Shown here one piece after another: positions 8,437-21,100 of a DNA stretch of 60,000 bases. This DNA is from Phoronis australis. Lineage: Eukaryota; Phoronida; Phoronidae. The stretch is from assembly GCA_002633005.1 (NCBI GenBank), contig NMRA01000212.1, positions 428,472 to 488,471 on the forward strand, in the 5' to 3' direction. How positions within the stretch are numbered: the stretch's first letter is position 1; each line of letters starts with the position of its first letter. Under the pieces are notes generated by a model. It was not told the origin of the DNA and made no database searches. It saw only the letters and a list, made by a program, of their open reading frames with translations. Made by a program: the position numbers and the translations under genes.

Positions 8437-11400
8437 TTAGGCTGCGGCCGCGGCCAATTTGCACTCCCAAAATATTAAAATTTTGGGGTAGGCCAAGTTT
8501 GGGGGCATTTTGTAGGTGGGCATTGCATGTAGGATCAGTGAATGTGGTTTATTCGTATTTGTGAACATGCTGAGAATGAAAAAAGGCAATNAAAAAGTCT
8601 CAAAATGACGTCTTTCAACTTTGATCTTGCCGTGTGACCTCATTAATGATCCAATCGAACTCAAACTTCGTGGGCCTTAGTTTCTCGGCATTCTTCGTCC
8701 ATCTGGGAAAGAATTTTTGTAATTGGAGACAAAATTTTTTTCGGCCTTAAAAAAACCCCTGGACTATAGGCCTAGGTTTTTTTTTGGTCGAAAACCTTTT
8801 TGTCTTCGATTTTAAAAATTCTTAGTGCATCTAATAGCCCCTTGTCTCCCCCCTCTACAAATGTAGGTATCATACTTTTCTTGGCCTTAGTAAGGGCCCA
8901 GGAGTGCCCCAAACCCACATAACCCCTTCACAATATCAGAAAAGTTGTGCCAAGATTAACTGCGGTTTTTCGAAGTCATATCTTCTTGACCAATAACCTG
9001 AAGACTACCAAACCGAGACATTTTCAAAGCAAGGTTAAGGGCAAGTTTTCAAAAGCGTCTTATTTGTAGGTCCCTGTCCCCTGCGGGGTCAAGGTTTAAG
9101 GTCAACGTCACAGACTCCCCCCAATTTTCCAATTTTAATCCTCTTCCGTGACCTTATTAGGGCTCACCAGAAGTGGCCACTTACTTTTTTGGAGTCAGTA
9201 AGTAAAAGGCTATCCAACGATGAAAGAAGTTTTGAAATCGGGGTCAAAAATTTTTAGGCGGGAAAAAGTCTCAAAATGACGTCTTTCAACTTTGATCTTG
9301 CCGTGTGACCTCATTAATGATCCAATCGAACTCAAACTTGGTGGGCCTTAGTTTCTCGGCATTCTNNNNNNNNNNNNNNNNNNNNNNNNNNNNNNNNNNN
9401 NNNNNNNNNNNNNNNNNNNNNNNNNNNNNNNNNNNNNNNNNNNNNNNNNNNNNNNNNNNNNNNNNNNNNNNNNNNNNNNNNNNNNNNNNNNNNNNNNNNN
9501 NNNNNNNNNNNNNNNNNNNNNNNNNNNNNNNNNNNNNNNNNNNNNNNNNNNNNNNNNNNNNNNNNNNNNNNNNNNNNNNNNNNNNNNNNNNNNNNNNNNN
9601 NNNNNNNNNNNNNNNNNNNNNNNNNNNNNNNNNNNNNNNNNNNNNNNNNNNNNNNNNNNNNNNNNNNNNNNNNNNNNNNNNNNNNNNNNNNNNNNNNNNN
9701 NNNNNNNNNNNNNNNNNNNNNNNNNNNNNNNNNNNNNNNNNNNNNNNNNNNNNNNNNNNNNNNNNNNNNNNNNNNNNNNNNNNNNNNNNNNNNNNNNNNN
9801 NNNNNNNNNNNNNNNNNNNNNNNNNNNNNNNNNNNNNNNNNNNNNNNNNNNNNNNNNNNNNNNNNNNNNNNNNNNNNNNNNNNNNNNNNNNNNNNNNNNN
9901 NNNNNNNNNNNNNNNNNNNNNNNNNATCCACTGGTGTGACCTTATTAGGGCTCACCAGAGGTGGCGACTTACATTTTTTGGAGTCAGTAAGTAAAGGGCT
10001 GTCCAACAATGAAAGTACTTTTGAAATCGAGGTCAAAAAATTTTTAGGTCTAAAAATGACGTTTTTTAACTTTGATCCTGTCGTGTGACCTTATTAATGA
10101 TCCAATCGAACTGAAACTTGGTGGCGTTTATTTTCTCAGCATTCCATGTCTATCTGATAAAGAATTTTCGAAATTCGAGACAAAAAATTTTTCGGCCCCC
10201 AAAAAACCCTGGACTATATATAGGCTTAGGTTTTTTTTTTGGTCGAAAACTTGTTGTCTTCGATTTTAAAGTTTCTGTTTTAGTTTGAAAGGACAATCTT
10301 CCAAATGGTCAGCCCCCAAGTTTCAGCGTGATCGGCCCACTAATTAGGTCATAGTGGCCCACCAAAGTGACCCACCCAAGGGGGGGGGGTCCTTTTTGGG
10401 TCCAAAATTATTTTGTTTTCCATTTCAAAAATTCTTTTTGCATCTGATAGCCCCTTGTCTCTTCTTTCTGAAAATGTATATATCGTATTTTTTCTGCTCT
10501 TAGTAGGGGCCCAGGAGTGCCCCAAATTGGCCTACCCTTTTCAAAATATCAGAAACGTTGTTCCAAATTGAACTATACTTTGGGAAGTCATATCTTTTTG
10601 ACCAATAACCTGAAGACTACCAAACCGAGACATTTTCAAAGCATGGCAAAGTGCACGTTTTCAAACGCGTCTTACTTGTAGGCCCCTCTCTCCTTCGGGG
10701 TCAAGGTTTAAGGTCAACGTCACAGACTCCCCCCAATTTGTCAACTTTGATCCACTGGTGTGACCTTATTAGGGCTCACCAGAGGTGGCGACTTACATTT
10801 TTTGGAGTCAGTAAGTAAAGGGCTGTCCAACAATGAAAGAACTTTTGAAATCGAGGTCAAAAAATTTTTAGGTCTAAAAATGACGTTTTTTAACTTTGAT
10901 CCTGTCGTGTGACCTTACTAATGATCCAATCGAACTCAAACTTGGTGGCGTTTATTTTCTCAGCATTCCATGTCTATCTGATAAAGAATTTTCGAAATTC
11001 GAGACAAAAATTTTTCGGCCCCCAAAAAACCCTGGACTATAGGCTTAGGTTTTTTTTGGTCGAAAAACTTGTTGTCTTCGATTTTAAAGTTTCTGTTTTA
11101 GTTTGAAAGGACAATCTTCCAAATGGTCAGCCCCCAAGTTTCAGCGTGATCGGCCCACTAATTAGGTCATAGTGGCCCACCAAAGTGACCCATCCAAGGG
11201 GGGGTCCTTTTTGGGTCCAAATTTATTTTGTTTTCGATTTCAAAAATTCTTTTTGCATCTGATAGCCCCTTGTCTCTTCTTTCTAAAAATGTATATATCG
11301 TATTTTTTCTGCTCTTAGTAGGGGCCCAGGAGTGCCCCAAATTGGCCTATCCTTTTCAAAATATCAGAAACGTTGTTCCAAATCGAACTATACTTTGGGA

Positions 11401-12508
11401 AGTCATATCTTCTTGACCTATAACCTGAAGACTACCAAACCGAGACATTTTCAAAGCATGGCAAAGTGCACGTTTTCAAAAGCGTCTTACTTGTAGGCCC
11501 CTCTCTCCTTCGGGGTCAAGGTTTAAGGTCAACGTCACAGTCTCCCCCTAATTTTCAACTTTGATCCACTGGTGTGACCTTATTAGGGCTCATCAGAGGT
11601 GGCGACTTACATTTTTTGGAGTCAGTAAGTAAAGGGCTGTCCAACAATGAAAGAACTTTTGAAATCGAGGTCAAAACATTTTTAGGTCTAAAAATGACGT
11701 TTTTTAACTTTGATCCTGTCGTATGACCTTATTAATGATCCAATCGATCTCAAACTTGGTGGCGTTTATTTTCTCAGCATTCCATGTCTATCTGATAAAG
11801 AATTTTCGAAATTCGAGACAAAAATTTTTTCGGCCCCCAAAAAACCCTGGACTATATATAGGCTTAGGTTTTTTTTTGGTCGAAAAACTTGTTGTCTTCG
11901 ATTTTAAAGTTTCTGTTTTAATTTGAAAGGACAATCTTCCAAATGGTCAGCCCCCAAGTTTCAGCGTGATCGGCCCACTAATTAGGTCATAGTGGCCCAC
12001 CAAAGTGACCCACCCAAGGGGGGGTCCTTTTTGGGTCCAAAATTATTTTGTTTTCGATTTCAAAAATTCTTTTTGCATCTGATAGCCCCTTGTCTCTTCT
12101 TTCTAAAAATGTATATATCGTATTTTTTCTGCTCTTAGTAGGGGCCCAGGAGTGCCCCAAATTGGCCTACACTTTTCAAAATATCAGAAACGTTGTTCCA
12201 AATTGAACTATACTTTGGGAAGTCATATCTTCTTGACCAATAACCTGCAGACTACCAAACCGAGACATTTTCAAAGCATGGCAAAGTGCACGTTTTCAAA
12301 CGCGTCTTACTTGTAGGCCCCTCTCTTCTTCGGGGTCAAGGTTTAAGGTCAACGTCACAGATTCCCCCTAATTTTTCAACTTTGATCCACTGGTGTGACC
12401 TTATTAGGGCTCACCAGAGGTGGCGGTCCTTTTTGGGTCCAAAATTATTTTGTTTTCGATTTCAAAAGTTCTTTTTGCATCTGATAGCCCCTTGTCTCTT
12501 CTTTTTAT
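8437..12508. repeat. ~820-bp satellite array with assembly gap
   Basis: Complete units start with ATGACGTTTTTTAACTTTGATC at ~10059, 10881 and 11695 (period 822, then 814). Diverged shorter units begin at ~8606 and ~9277 (spacing 671). The last unit is internally deleted, jumping at ~12425 from CACCAGAGGTGGCG to GTCCTTTTTGGGTCC, and ends near 12508. Units hold several GGGGTC..GACCCC-like short palindromes and TGACCTTATTA phrases. The 65-80 codon frames inside repeat with the unit and are not genes. Neighbouring units after the gap are almost identical, so copy number is likely under-assembled. Confidence 0.95.
9366..9925. other. Assembly gap (560 N)
   Basis: A run of 560 unknown bases lies inside the satellite array. 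The flanks are satellite on both sides, so the gap very likely reflects collapsed or unresolved copies. Long frames reported across it are artefacts. Confidence 1.
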
Positions 12509-12837
12509 TTCATAGATGATTCATCGCTAGATCCACACATTCAGCAAATACATCGAAAAAGAAGATGTGGCATATGTTACAATGAAGGACTTAATTTTAC
12601 CTTTAAAGATTATCGGCAATTTGCAGGCATCTCCAAGAGCATCAAAAGGTGTCATCAACATTTGCTGAAAAAGATGTTTACCTTTCCAAATTGGAAATGT
12701 TATCAAAAGAAAATTTGAGTAAGTTGTTAGATTCTAAAGAAGTGGTTTGGCTAACATAGTTAAACAAAAACTAAACAAAAAATCGTATTCTGATTTCAAG
12801 AACTCTGGTTTCAAAAAGACAGCTCAAGATTTCTTCA
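12509..12837 (+). pseudogene. Decayed coding sequence upstream of the PHD finger
   Basis: Immediately after the satellite, with an acceptor-like TTTTATTTCATAG at ~12503-12515, coding-like peptide appears in successive frames: SKYIEKEDVAYVTMKDLIL (to ~12668), then STFAEKDVYLSKLEMLSKEN (to ~12735), then IVKQKLNKKSYSDFKNSG (to a TAA at ~12841). Codon use and helical character are continuous across the frame changes, so I read it as one frameshifted coding region leading to the PHD ORF at 12838. Probably a decayed transposon-borne or duplicated gene. Confidence 0.4.
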
Positions 12838-13047
12838 ATGAGTAAGTTCTGTTCCATGTGTAATACGGCATGTTTAGATGTAAATGAATCAGAAGATGTT
12901 TCACTATCTATTTGCTGCAACACCTGTAACAAATGGTATCATTTCAGCGGTGTCAATTTGCTTCAAGAAAATGCACCACCTGGAAATGTCCCATGGCATT
13001 GTTTCAGTTGTGATGATATTGCTTGTCCCACAAGTCCAGAAAATTAG
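12838..13047 (+). CDS. PHD-finger ORF (fragment)
   Basis: A 69-residue ATG frame is a nearly complete PHD zinc finger. Ligands in order: CSMC, then CCNTC, then the signature KWYHFSG histidine, then WHCFSC, with Trp two residues before the last cysteine pair as in PHD domains. PHD fingers read histone H3 tails; stand-alone ones occur at the C-terminus of some transposon proteins. The region 5' is frameshifted, so this is most likely the surviving 3' end of a decayed gene, though the finger itself is intact. Another possible fragment of the same locus lies at 13308-13499. Confidence 0.65.
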   Translation: MSKFCSMCNTACLDVNESEDVSLSICCNTCNKWYHFSGVNLLQENAPPGNVPWHCFSCDDIACPTSPEN

Positions 13048-13307
13048 CGTGTGTAGATCCAAGTTGTATTTTCTGCCCACGCCATGTGTGGGTGGGTGAT
13101 GCAGTAGGTGTATTTGTTCGTCATGGTTCTTCTGTTTTTCATGTTTTTGTGCACTAAGGCCTACTTACTGCAACTATCTTGTACTGTGGAGTTTGGATAT
13201 AGGTATATTTTTGACACTCTTGATTTTTTAATTCACCCACATACATATATGTTTAGGAGTAGTCATCTCTGTCCAACGTTACAAATCCACTACTGTATCT
13301 CCTGAGT

Positions 13308-13499
13308 TGACAAGTTTTGGATCGATGTGATTACTGATACAACCCCTAGTGGTAAATTCATTTTTTCACAATTGCCTCGTTATCTACCAAGTGCCCTGAA
13401 AGGCTGCATGGGAGAGGATTGCAAATTGATATGTGCTAAGAAGACAATGACGATATCTCAAGTTTGGGAAAATTTGATTCATTTTGTGCCTCCTTGAGA
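13308..13499 (+). pseudogene. Open frame without start, downstream of the PHD finger
   Basis: From 13308 a 62-codon plus frame (VDKFWIDVITDTTPSGKFIF... to VWENLIHFVPP and TGA at 13497-13499) has coding-like composition and no ATG at its 5' end. It lies 260 bases after the PHD ORF on the same strand and could be a 3' exon or a further piece of the same decayed element. No domain recognised. Confidence 0.3.
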
Positions 13500-14845
13500 T
13501 CATTTTCATTATATTTGAGTTCGGTTTGAGACTGGTTTGCGTCTCACTCAACTGACCCAGTGGTATAGTGTTGTGTTCTCTGTGAATGGCGACGTTTTGA
13601 TGGTCTGTCTTACACACTCTGATTTTTGTGCGACTTCCACATTTGACATTTTGGCTGTCGTGTACGCACCCTAATTGACATGAGTGCGAGTCAGCAGTGC
13701 AATAAATCACTGGGCTACACTAGCTATGCTGTAATATTCTGGTTGATACAATGTTATACTTTCTGTCACTAGATATATTGGTGCATGCCGGTCAGGTAAG
13801 ATACAGGTTTGTATTGCTTATAACCTGTGTGAAGTGTGATGCCTGTAGAGTCACCTATTATGTTTTCACTGCAGTCAGCCTTTCTGATTCTGTAACTCAA
13901 TTCCTTGCAATTTCCTGCTTTCATCGTATATACATTGTACTTTTTGTTGCTTCCTGCTGCTATAACCTTTTGGTAATGGTGTGTTTTAGTGTGCTTTTCT
14001 CAAGTCTTAACTACCATTGTTCTAAAAAATACTGGTTATTTTCCATACACCGTGCTTGTTGGTATCACAATCTATCAGAGTGATAGACAACATTCTTGTA
14101 AATAGATGTGTACTGTGTCTAAGTTATGGTAAACATATAGAAAGAAGTCAGACGAAATTAATTTTAAAACTTACCATTTCTTTAATGAAAAGTGATTGGA
14201 TATTCAAAACTAGGAGAAATACAGTTAACTTTTTTGAAAACTACTGTTCAGTAACGAAATGTGAAACTTAATTTTTGTGTAAAAATGACCCAATAGATTT
14301 TGGATGTGAGGGATCAAACTGTGTTGCAGTCCGAGCCTTTGGGGTGTTGGCACCATTCTGCAATTCCCTGACAGCTTGATTACATTCCCAATAAGAGAAA
14401 TGAAGCATTTTATGCTTCTTTTGGAGTAGCTAAAATCTTTTTCTTTCATCAACTACTTCGCTCCGAAACGCAACTGGCCCTGGTTAGGGTGATTGCAACA
14501 GGTGCCTTAATTGGGACCCTGCCAGAGGGGGTGCCATTGATGCTCAGCATGACGACAGTTATGGAAATGCCACTGAAGCTCAGCATGATGCATTTTTTGT
14601 TCTGTGTGTGAACGTTGAGTCAACATCTTGTTGATAATAAAGGCAAATTTAAAAGCAATATTTAATATGGAAAAGTCTTTAACAGAAAATGGGATTTTTG
14701 TTACTAGAGTTTTGGTGAAATCTGAACAAACTCCAGTGCATTGTGCATCAAACTGCATATTTAATGACCCAAGAGATTCATATGAAGCAAGTAACATTTC
14801 GTTCTCTGAATTAGTTTGACAAAAACGTTACTTATTTGAGTAGTG

Positions 14846-14900
14846 TATGTATGTATGTGTGTATGTATGTATGTATGTATGTATTTATATGTATATGTAT
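14846..14900. repeat. (TATG)n microsatellite
   Basis: About 55 bases of tandem TATG units with a few TGTG and TATA variants. Confidence 0.95.
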
Positions 14901-15770
14901 GCTGTAAAAATACTACAGTACTTGTCTGGGGGAAAACACCAAGCATGTGGGTTTTTGAAGAGTGAAACTCGAATATTATGGGGTTGATGTTAATTCATGT
15001 GCCAGGTAACTTTTGTAATTTTTGAAAAATCAAGTACGAGCGTTTGGGTTACTTAATTTACAGTTGGAGTTGTTTTGATATCAGTAAAATACACGGTAGA
15101 TATGTTTTCCAGAACTAACAGACGTTGGCTAAATCTAACTATTTTCATTCACATTGCACTTATTTCATAAAAATAGTATGTGAGACTGTTAGGTTTCAAT
15201 ACTGAGGTATTGGTATTGTGTACTGTATTGTATAATAAAAATTTATGTTTGTGCAATTTGATATTGTAAATTTGTAATGAGTTTTGTACTGTCTTTACTG
15301 GACACTACTACCAGCGCCAAGTCTTAGTTGTAGGAGTGAGGGAGGTACTCCGGAGAGTTCACTGGAATGACAAGCTTGTATGCAATACTGACAACAAATC
15401 TTTATTTTCAACTATCTATATCCTGTTCAAACATAGCTTAATTGTTCAGAAGGACTAGCAAACCAACGTGATTACTTCTGAGTACAGACAATACAGCTAA
15501 GTAGCACTGGACTCCCCTCAGTGGACTAACGTGCATTAAGTCAACCTTTAACACACATTGTCTATAAGCACTATCGAATGAAAGAGATGGTTTCATAAGT
15601 GAAACGTACCATGCAACAAAACTTTCTAAAGTTTAAAAAAGGACAATGCAGAGAAGTATGCCTGGTTGGTTCAATAGTACCAAACAATCCTACCCTATTT
15701 TCAGTGACCATGTAACTACATAACTCGGCACAAGAAACTTTTAAACCCGACCATTTACGGTTACGAAATT

Positions 15771-15947
15771 GGTCTCAAATTGTTCCTTAGTGAAATTGGT
15801 GGTGATTTTAAGGCTTCAAAAGATCCGATAATTCGCTCTAACTGGCTTATCGTGGCGTGTCGATTTATACTCCCAGCAAGGCCTCAAGAAATAATGAAGG
15901 TTAGTTGACTGCAAACACTAAAATCACTTCTCAAGTTGAGACCAATT
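15771..15947. mobile_element. MITE with GGTCTCAA termini (copy 1)
   Basis: It starts GGTCTCAAATTGTTCCTTA and ends with the inverted TCTCAAGTTGAGACCAATT. A related end is at 16203-16220 (CCACTTGAGACCAATTCC). The best other copy is 55871-56085; single ends also occur at 49821-49841 and ~52757. Confidence 0.6.
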
Positions 15948-17679
15948 TTACAGCATCTTTGGTCCTCATCAAAAGTTCGCTACTCAGGCGAAACGTGGGT
16001 TTATAGCCGCTTTAACTAACACGTGGCACTCATACATTGACTAAACATAGCAGTACGCAAGAGTCACAGACCACAGCTACATAGAAACGAAGGAAAACTA
16101 AACGAACGTGTCACTGAGTAATATTAAAGTAAGAACACAGTTAAAATTGAGTCTGTTTCCCCAGCCTGTAATATCTAACATACTTGGCTCAGGCAATTAA
16201 GAAACCACTTGAGACCAATTCCATAATGTTAAGTAGTCTATATCAAAGATTGTTCTTTGCAGAGGGAAGGCAGGTTTATAGACGTTTTACATAAACAATT
16301 GCAAATGAATATAAAAAGTTTAGCTAAATTATTGTTAAGTGTGACAGCAATTTAGTTTCCCTCATTTTGTGATAACCACAATAAGTGTTCATTTATTTAG
16401 CACACAATAAATGGCATTTTAAAATGTTAGTTTCCTCAATAAGAAATGTCTGTCATGGTCAGTACTGAACATATGTCACAAAACAAGTTAGTAAAAATTT
16501 TGATTACTTGTAGCCAAATAAAGAGCCTTTGAAAAATAGGACATAGAAAATAACAACCAAAAAAATTATTTGCGCAAAATAGAAGAATTACTGTAGGTCA
16601 TCAAACAGTTACTGCCCAGGGAGCTTAAATTGGGAATCTAAAAAACAGGAGGGGGTGAGCGGTAAACTGAGCATGGGGCACTTAAAAATGAAAAATTGAT
16701 AATTTTGCAGGTGGACAGTATGCCAAGCTTGGGCAGTAATGGTATGTATCATTAAGTATTTAAGTATAATCATTCACAGACCTCAAATGTTCAATGACAC
16801 ACTGGGCCATGCATCTCTTCAAGTTATAACCGGGTCACTTACATGTACATGTACAGTACTTTTGATAAACTATTTCAATAACACTAGAACACATTCACTG
16901 ATAACACTGAACACAGATGGTTATTATAATAACACATTCATACTGGCAACAACGGATCATTTTTATTGCACGATCATAAATACGAAGAATCCTAAAATAA
17001 AATACTAAAAAGTGTCTTAAAATACAGCTATATACTTACTTTCCTATTATACCATGAAAACATAAATAAATAAACAAATATTAAATTAATAATTTTAAAC
17101 CCTGTGTATGTTGTGAAGAATAGAATCATACTCTGACATATTTTGCCTCCTTTCGTTATTTGATAACACAAGCAATACTCATACTAATTTGAAATGTTCA
17201 CGTAAAATCTACAATTTGAGACAGCTGTAGCACAAATAAATAAATAAATAAACGAATAAATAAATAAAAATAATAACAACAATACAAAAATAACATCAAG
17301 GTGGATTTTGTAAACAACATATTAAAATTACACAAATCTCAAGTTTATCAAAATAAAAACAACAAATTCATCAAGTCTTTCTTCCTACACAAACACGTTG
17401 AAACTAAAATAATATATAAACCTGAACTGCTCAATTACATTTCATTCACAGTTACACATGGTTTACATCACACTCATTAAATTTGCAAATTTCTCAAATG
17501 AAAAACCAATTTCAGGGAACATGATGATAATAATAATAATAATAACAATAATAACACCTGTCTGGAATAGCACAAACTGCACAAGTGCAAAGAGAACTAA
17601 TGCATATCTGTGCGCTGCAATGGCAGCCCACACCTGAACAGAAGACAATTGAGAGGACTCGAATATCAGCATTTGCATA

Positions 17680-17845
17680 TTACAGTCAAACTGCGTTAGA
17701 ATGTGCTGTTTTTTATCACTCGCTCATAATTTCCCATTTTACGAGCCCAAAGTTAACTACACTCCGGTTGATTCACTCACAGCGAACTTCGGTTATAAGA
17801 AATGTTTTATAAAGTCCTGGTATGTTCGTTGTATAGTGGTTCAAC
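17680..17845. mobile_element. Possible Tigger/pogo-like terminal fragment
   Basis: ACAGTCAAACTGCGTTAGAA at ~17682 resembles the CAGTCAAACCTCG(T)TATAACGAA-type ends of Tigger-like elements, and CAGCGAACTTCGGTTATAAG follows at ~17778. A similar phrase (TTACAGCAAACTTCAGTTACAAC) is at ~24337. Noncoding. Confidence 0.3.
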
Positions 17846-18124
17846 AGCAGCGACTCAGACAACTAAAAGCCAGCATCATTTCCACTCCAAAATAACCTAA
17901 AACAGAATTCACAGTCAATGCTAAACCTAAGTTATAAGTCTCGTGAACTTTGGCAAACATAGCTTCATCAGACCCATCTGAGATCTAGTGCACTAAATAC
18001 GTCTAGTATTACTACTACTACTAATTCTTCTACTGCTTACTATCACTATTACTCATACTACTACAGCCTTTGGTAATTTGGAAAAGACTATAGCCTCCAG
18101 GCAGTAAATACACCAAATGTGACT

Positions 18125-21100
18125 TTATATGTCTAACAACTGCTCAACGTTCTCTGCTTGGCCTGACTGTCCCTTTCCTTCATTTTCTGCTTGACCTGCT
18201 TCTTCAACATTTTCCTCGCTGTCCGAACTGAAGTCACTTTTCCACTCTTTTTCTTTCTCTGGCTCATCTTCACTGCTCTCTCCACTCTCACTAGATGCCG
18301 CCACAGCAGCTGCTGCCTCTGCAAGCACCTCAGATTGAGGCTCTGAGGGAACACCATATACAAACTCCATTTCCACTTGATACGAATAATGTCCTTTTAG
18401 ATTGACCCACTTTTCTGGGGGATCCTCTGAAGTAGACGATATTGAACGAACCTGAAAAGATTATTGAACATAAATTGATGTTAAGAATCTGCTAAGCCAG
18501 TATTTTAGCACAGTACAACTGGCGAAGTGGGCAAAAAGGTCCGCCCCTGAGAGTCCGAGTAAATGGGACAAAAGTCCACTAAATAAGCACAAAGTCGCAA
18601 TTCACAGAGGTGCTCCCATTTTTTTTTGTCCGCCCGCTCTTTTGTTAGCAAATGGTCCACAACGTTGGGAATTCGACCCCCCCCATATGGGTGCACGCAT
18701 GTGCAGCTGAGTTGTGTTATGAGATGTATGAAAATTCAGGAACACAGCAATTCTGGGACAGTTAAGCACACAAACTGACATGTCACACGTACCCGTACAA
18801 ACATGATGCATCATGTTTACCACAAAACATAAAAACAGGTGAGCCTATGTATATTGCTGGGTTCCATTTAAATGATAAAAATATTGAGACAGTAAAGATC
18901 CCTTTGGATCCTACCTGCGGTGTATTCAGATGTGCTACTGGATTCCTCCCAACACTAGTGAATCCCAGGTACTGTTTTTATTGTTTTTTGGTAATCTAAA
19001 ACACCAGGGGGCACACCTGGTGGTGCGTGAGATACGGATGAAATGGCTGTACACTTTCTACTCAAGATACTGTTTCTTTGGATCCAAAAGGAATCTTTGT
19101 TAAATATTTTCATAAAAACAGGGGATTATGTAGGATTTGGCAAGACTTCTGCCATGTCTAGAGACATGAAACATTTCGTACAGGGCCCTACCACCTTGGA
19201 AATAACAATGATGAATTTTTGTCAATGGTTACCTGTGCCCGAGATATGGTTGTATTTGGCATTGTGAACTCCACATTGTAAGAAGGCTCTAGGTTGTCTG
19301 GGATGATGTCATGGGGACCAAGGTCAAGACGCAATACAAAGATATGAGTCTTGTACGCACCTGAAATGAATAGTCATAATTCTGTGACAAAATGTACACA
19401 ACACGATAGACGTTTTACAGAGTAATTAAAAGCAATGACGTGTCAGCATAATTCAGACCCTTTTCCATAAAGACCGATGCATCACAGATTAAGGGAACAT
19501 CGATAAATGAGAAGAATAAAATTCCTTTTTGAATTGAAATGGAAGCTAGTTCTCATCAAAAATCACTTTTACACCCAAGATGAAATTTACAGAAAATCTA
19601 GTACAGCTGTCATATACTAAACTACGTTACTGTAAGAACCCGTTACAACAGTGTAAAAAAACCCTGGAATTAAGTTCCATACAATATTGTAATTTTCAAT
19701 GTACATATTGTTCAATTACACATAAATTGGACTGAGAGCATTTGTCCTTTGAACAGTACAAATGAACATCACCTAATGCTTTCTATGTATTATGGCAGTA
19801 TCATGTATACATGACACTGTGACCAGCGAAGAAAACAAAAAAAATAATTATGATTTCATGAAAAACCATCATCTTCAGAAAGGCACACACACACAGTCAC
19901 ACACCTGAGCACAAACATGCAGACACATACACACTTCATACAAACAAAATAGCACATATCAACACACACAGGCAAATCTTGGATAGAAATAAATACCTTC
20001 ATTTTTGTCAGGCAGTCTGGCAATTCTCCAAACGACACATTTGTATACGTGCTCGTATTTTGCACTTCCACTAGAAACCTCGATCAACGTTGGCGTTAAT
20101 GCCCCCTGAGCCATCATGGTTATCCGTTCCAAACCCTTAATCTTTCCTGGCTTCCTCAACGCTGACTTAATCGAGCCATAGCCAAAACGTTTTTCTACTC
20201 GAAACAAGTATATCCATTCTTCAGGTATTGGAAATCGAATTTCAATATCTTCACAAGGTATCTGGCCCTCCTTCTTTTTTGTTGAAAAGTAGCCAGGAAT
20301 AAGAACGTCTGCCCTTATCTCCACATGTTTATCATTGATTATTGTTCTAGCCGAGACTTGCAGAGGCAACTCACGGTTTCTTTTCAATATTGTTCGAAAT
20401 CTCATCACTTCGAACCGACAAGCATCTAATGGTGTAAACTTGATCGCGTTTGTTTCTTCAAACTCTTCCAAATCTACCACACTGTGGAACTCTGGTTCGA
20501 GTACATGGATCCATTCTTCTGTTTTAATAGGAATTATGTCATGCCTGCCGACTACCTCTTTACCATCACGTCGCTTATCATTGATGCCGATTTCAATCGT
20601 CGGGTCGCCAGTGAGAAATGCCAGGCAAAACATTCGCAGTCTTGAGATCTGTGAAGTAATGCGACCAAGTTTGTTAATTTCTGCCCGGTACTCATCAATA
20701 ACTTCAACGGTGATCTCATCTTTTGTGTATGCCAGAGACTTCTCGCGCTTTGCTGGTAATCTCATTATTTCGTCTTCAAGGGCCCAGAGCAGGCTCTGGA
20801 TGTTTTCAATGCTTTTAGCACCAAACTTCAAAACCTCTGAAGACTGGGGAGTATGCTCAAGTATCATGTTAGGCTTGGGTTTCGTGTGACCCCTGATAAA
20901 GCTGGGAATGGCCTCCGATAAACGATCAGTACGCACACCTACTCTTTCCTTGAAGCACACATATTGAAGCTTGAATGTGTGAATCTTACCGTACTGGTCA
21001 AACTGCTGTACAAAAATAGCAGATAACGAATAGCATGGCTGCAATGGTATTTCCTGCACAGCCATTTTATCAGCTCTTAATTCCTCCAACTTATTGTACG

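Larger units (their letters stand above)
13500..18124. other. Intergenic AT-rich DNA
   Basis: No supported gene. It contains microsatellites (TATG at 14846-14900; AAATA/AATA at 17235-17275; AAT at 17525-17552; ACT at ~18008-18065), a short duplicated phrase (GCTCAGCATGA at ~14540 and ~14580), a MITE at 15771-15947 and a Tigger-like end at ~17680. The 3' untranslated region of the minus-strand stonin gene must lie in the right-hand part; a minus-strand AATAAA is at 16962-16967. Confidence 0.6.

Noticed and set aside
9305-10036. Long frames of 229-234 aa on both strands
   Set aside because: They run across 560 unknown bases; the coding part is satellite.
10072-12519. Repeated 65-77 aa ORFs (starting MILSCDLIND, MTLLMIQSN and similar)
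   Set aside because: They recur with the satellite unit and have no conserved protein features.
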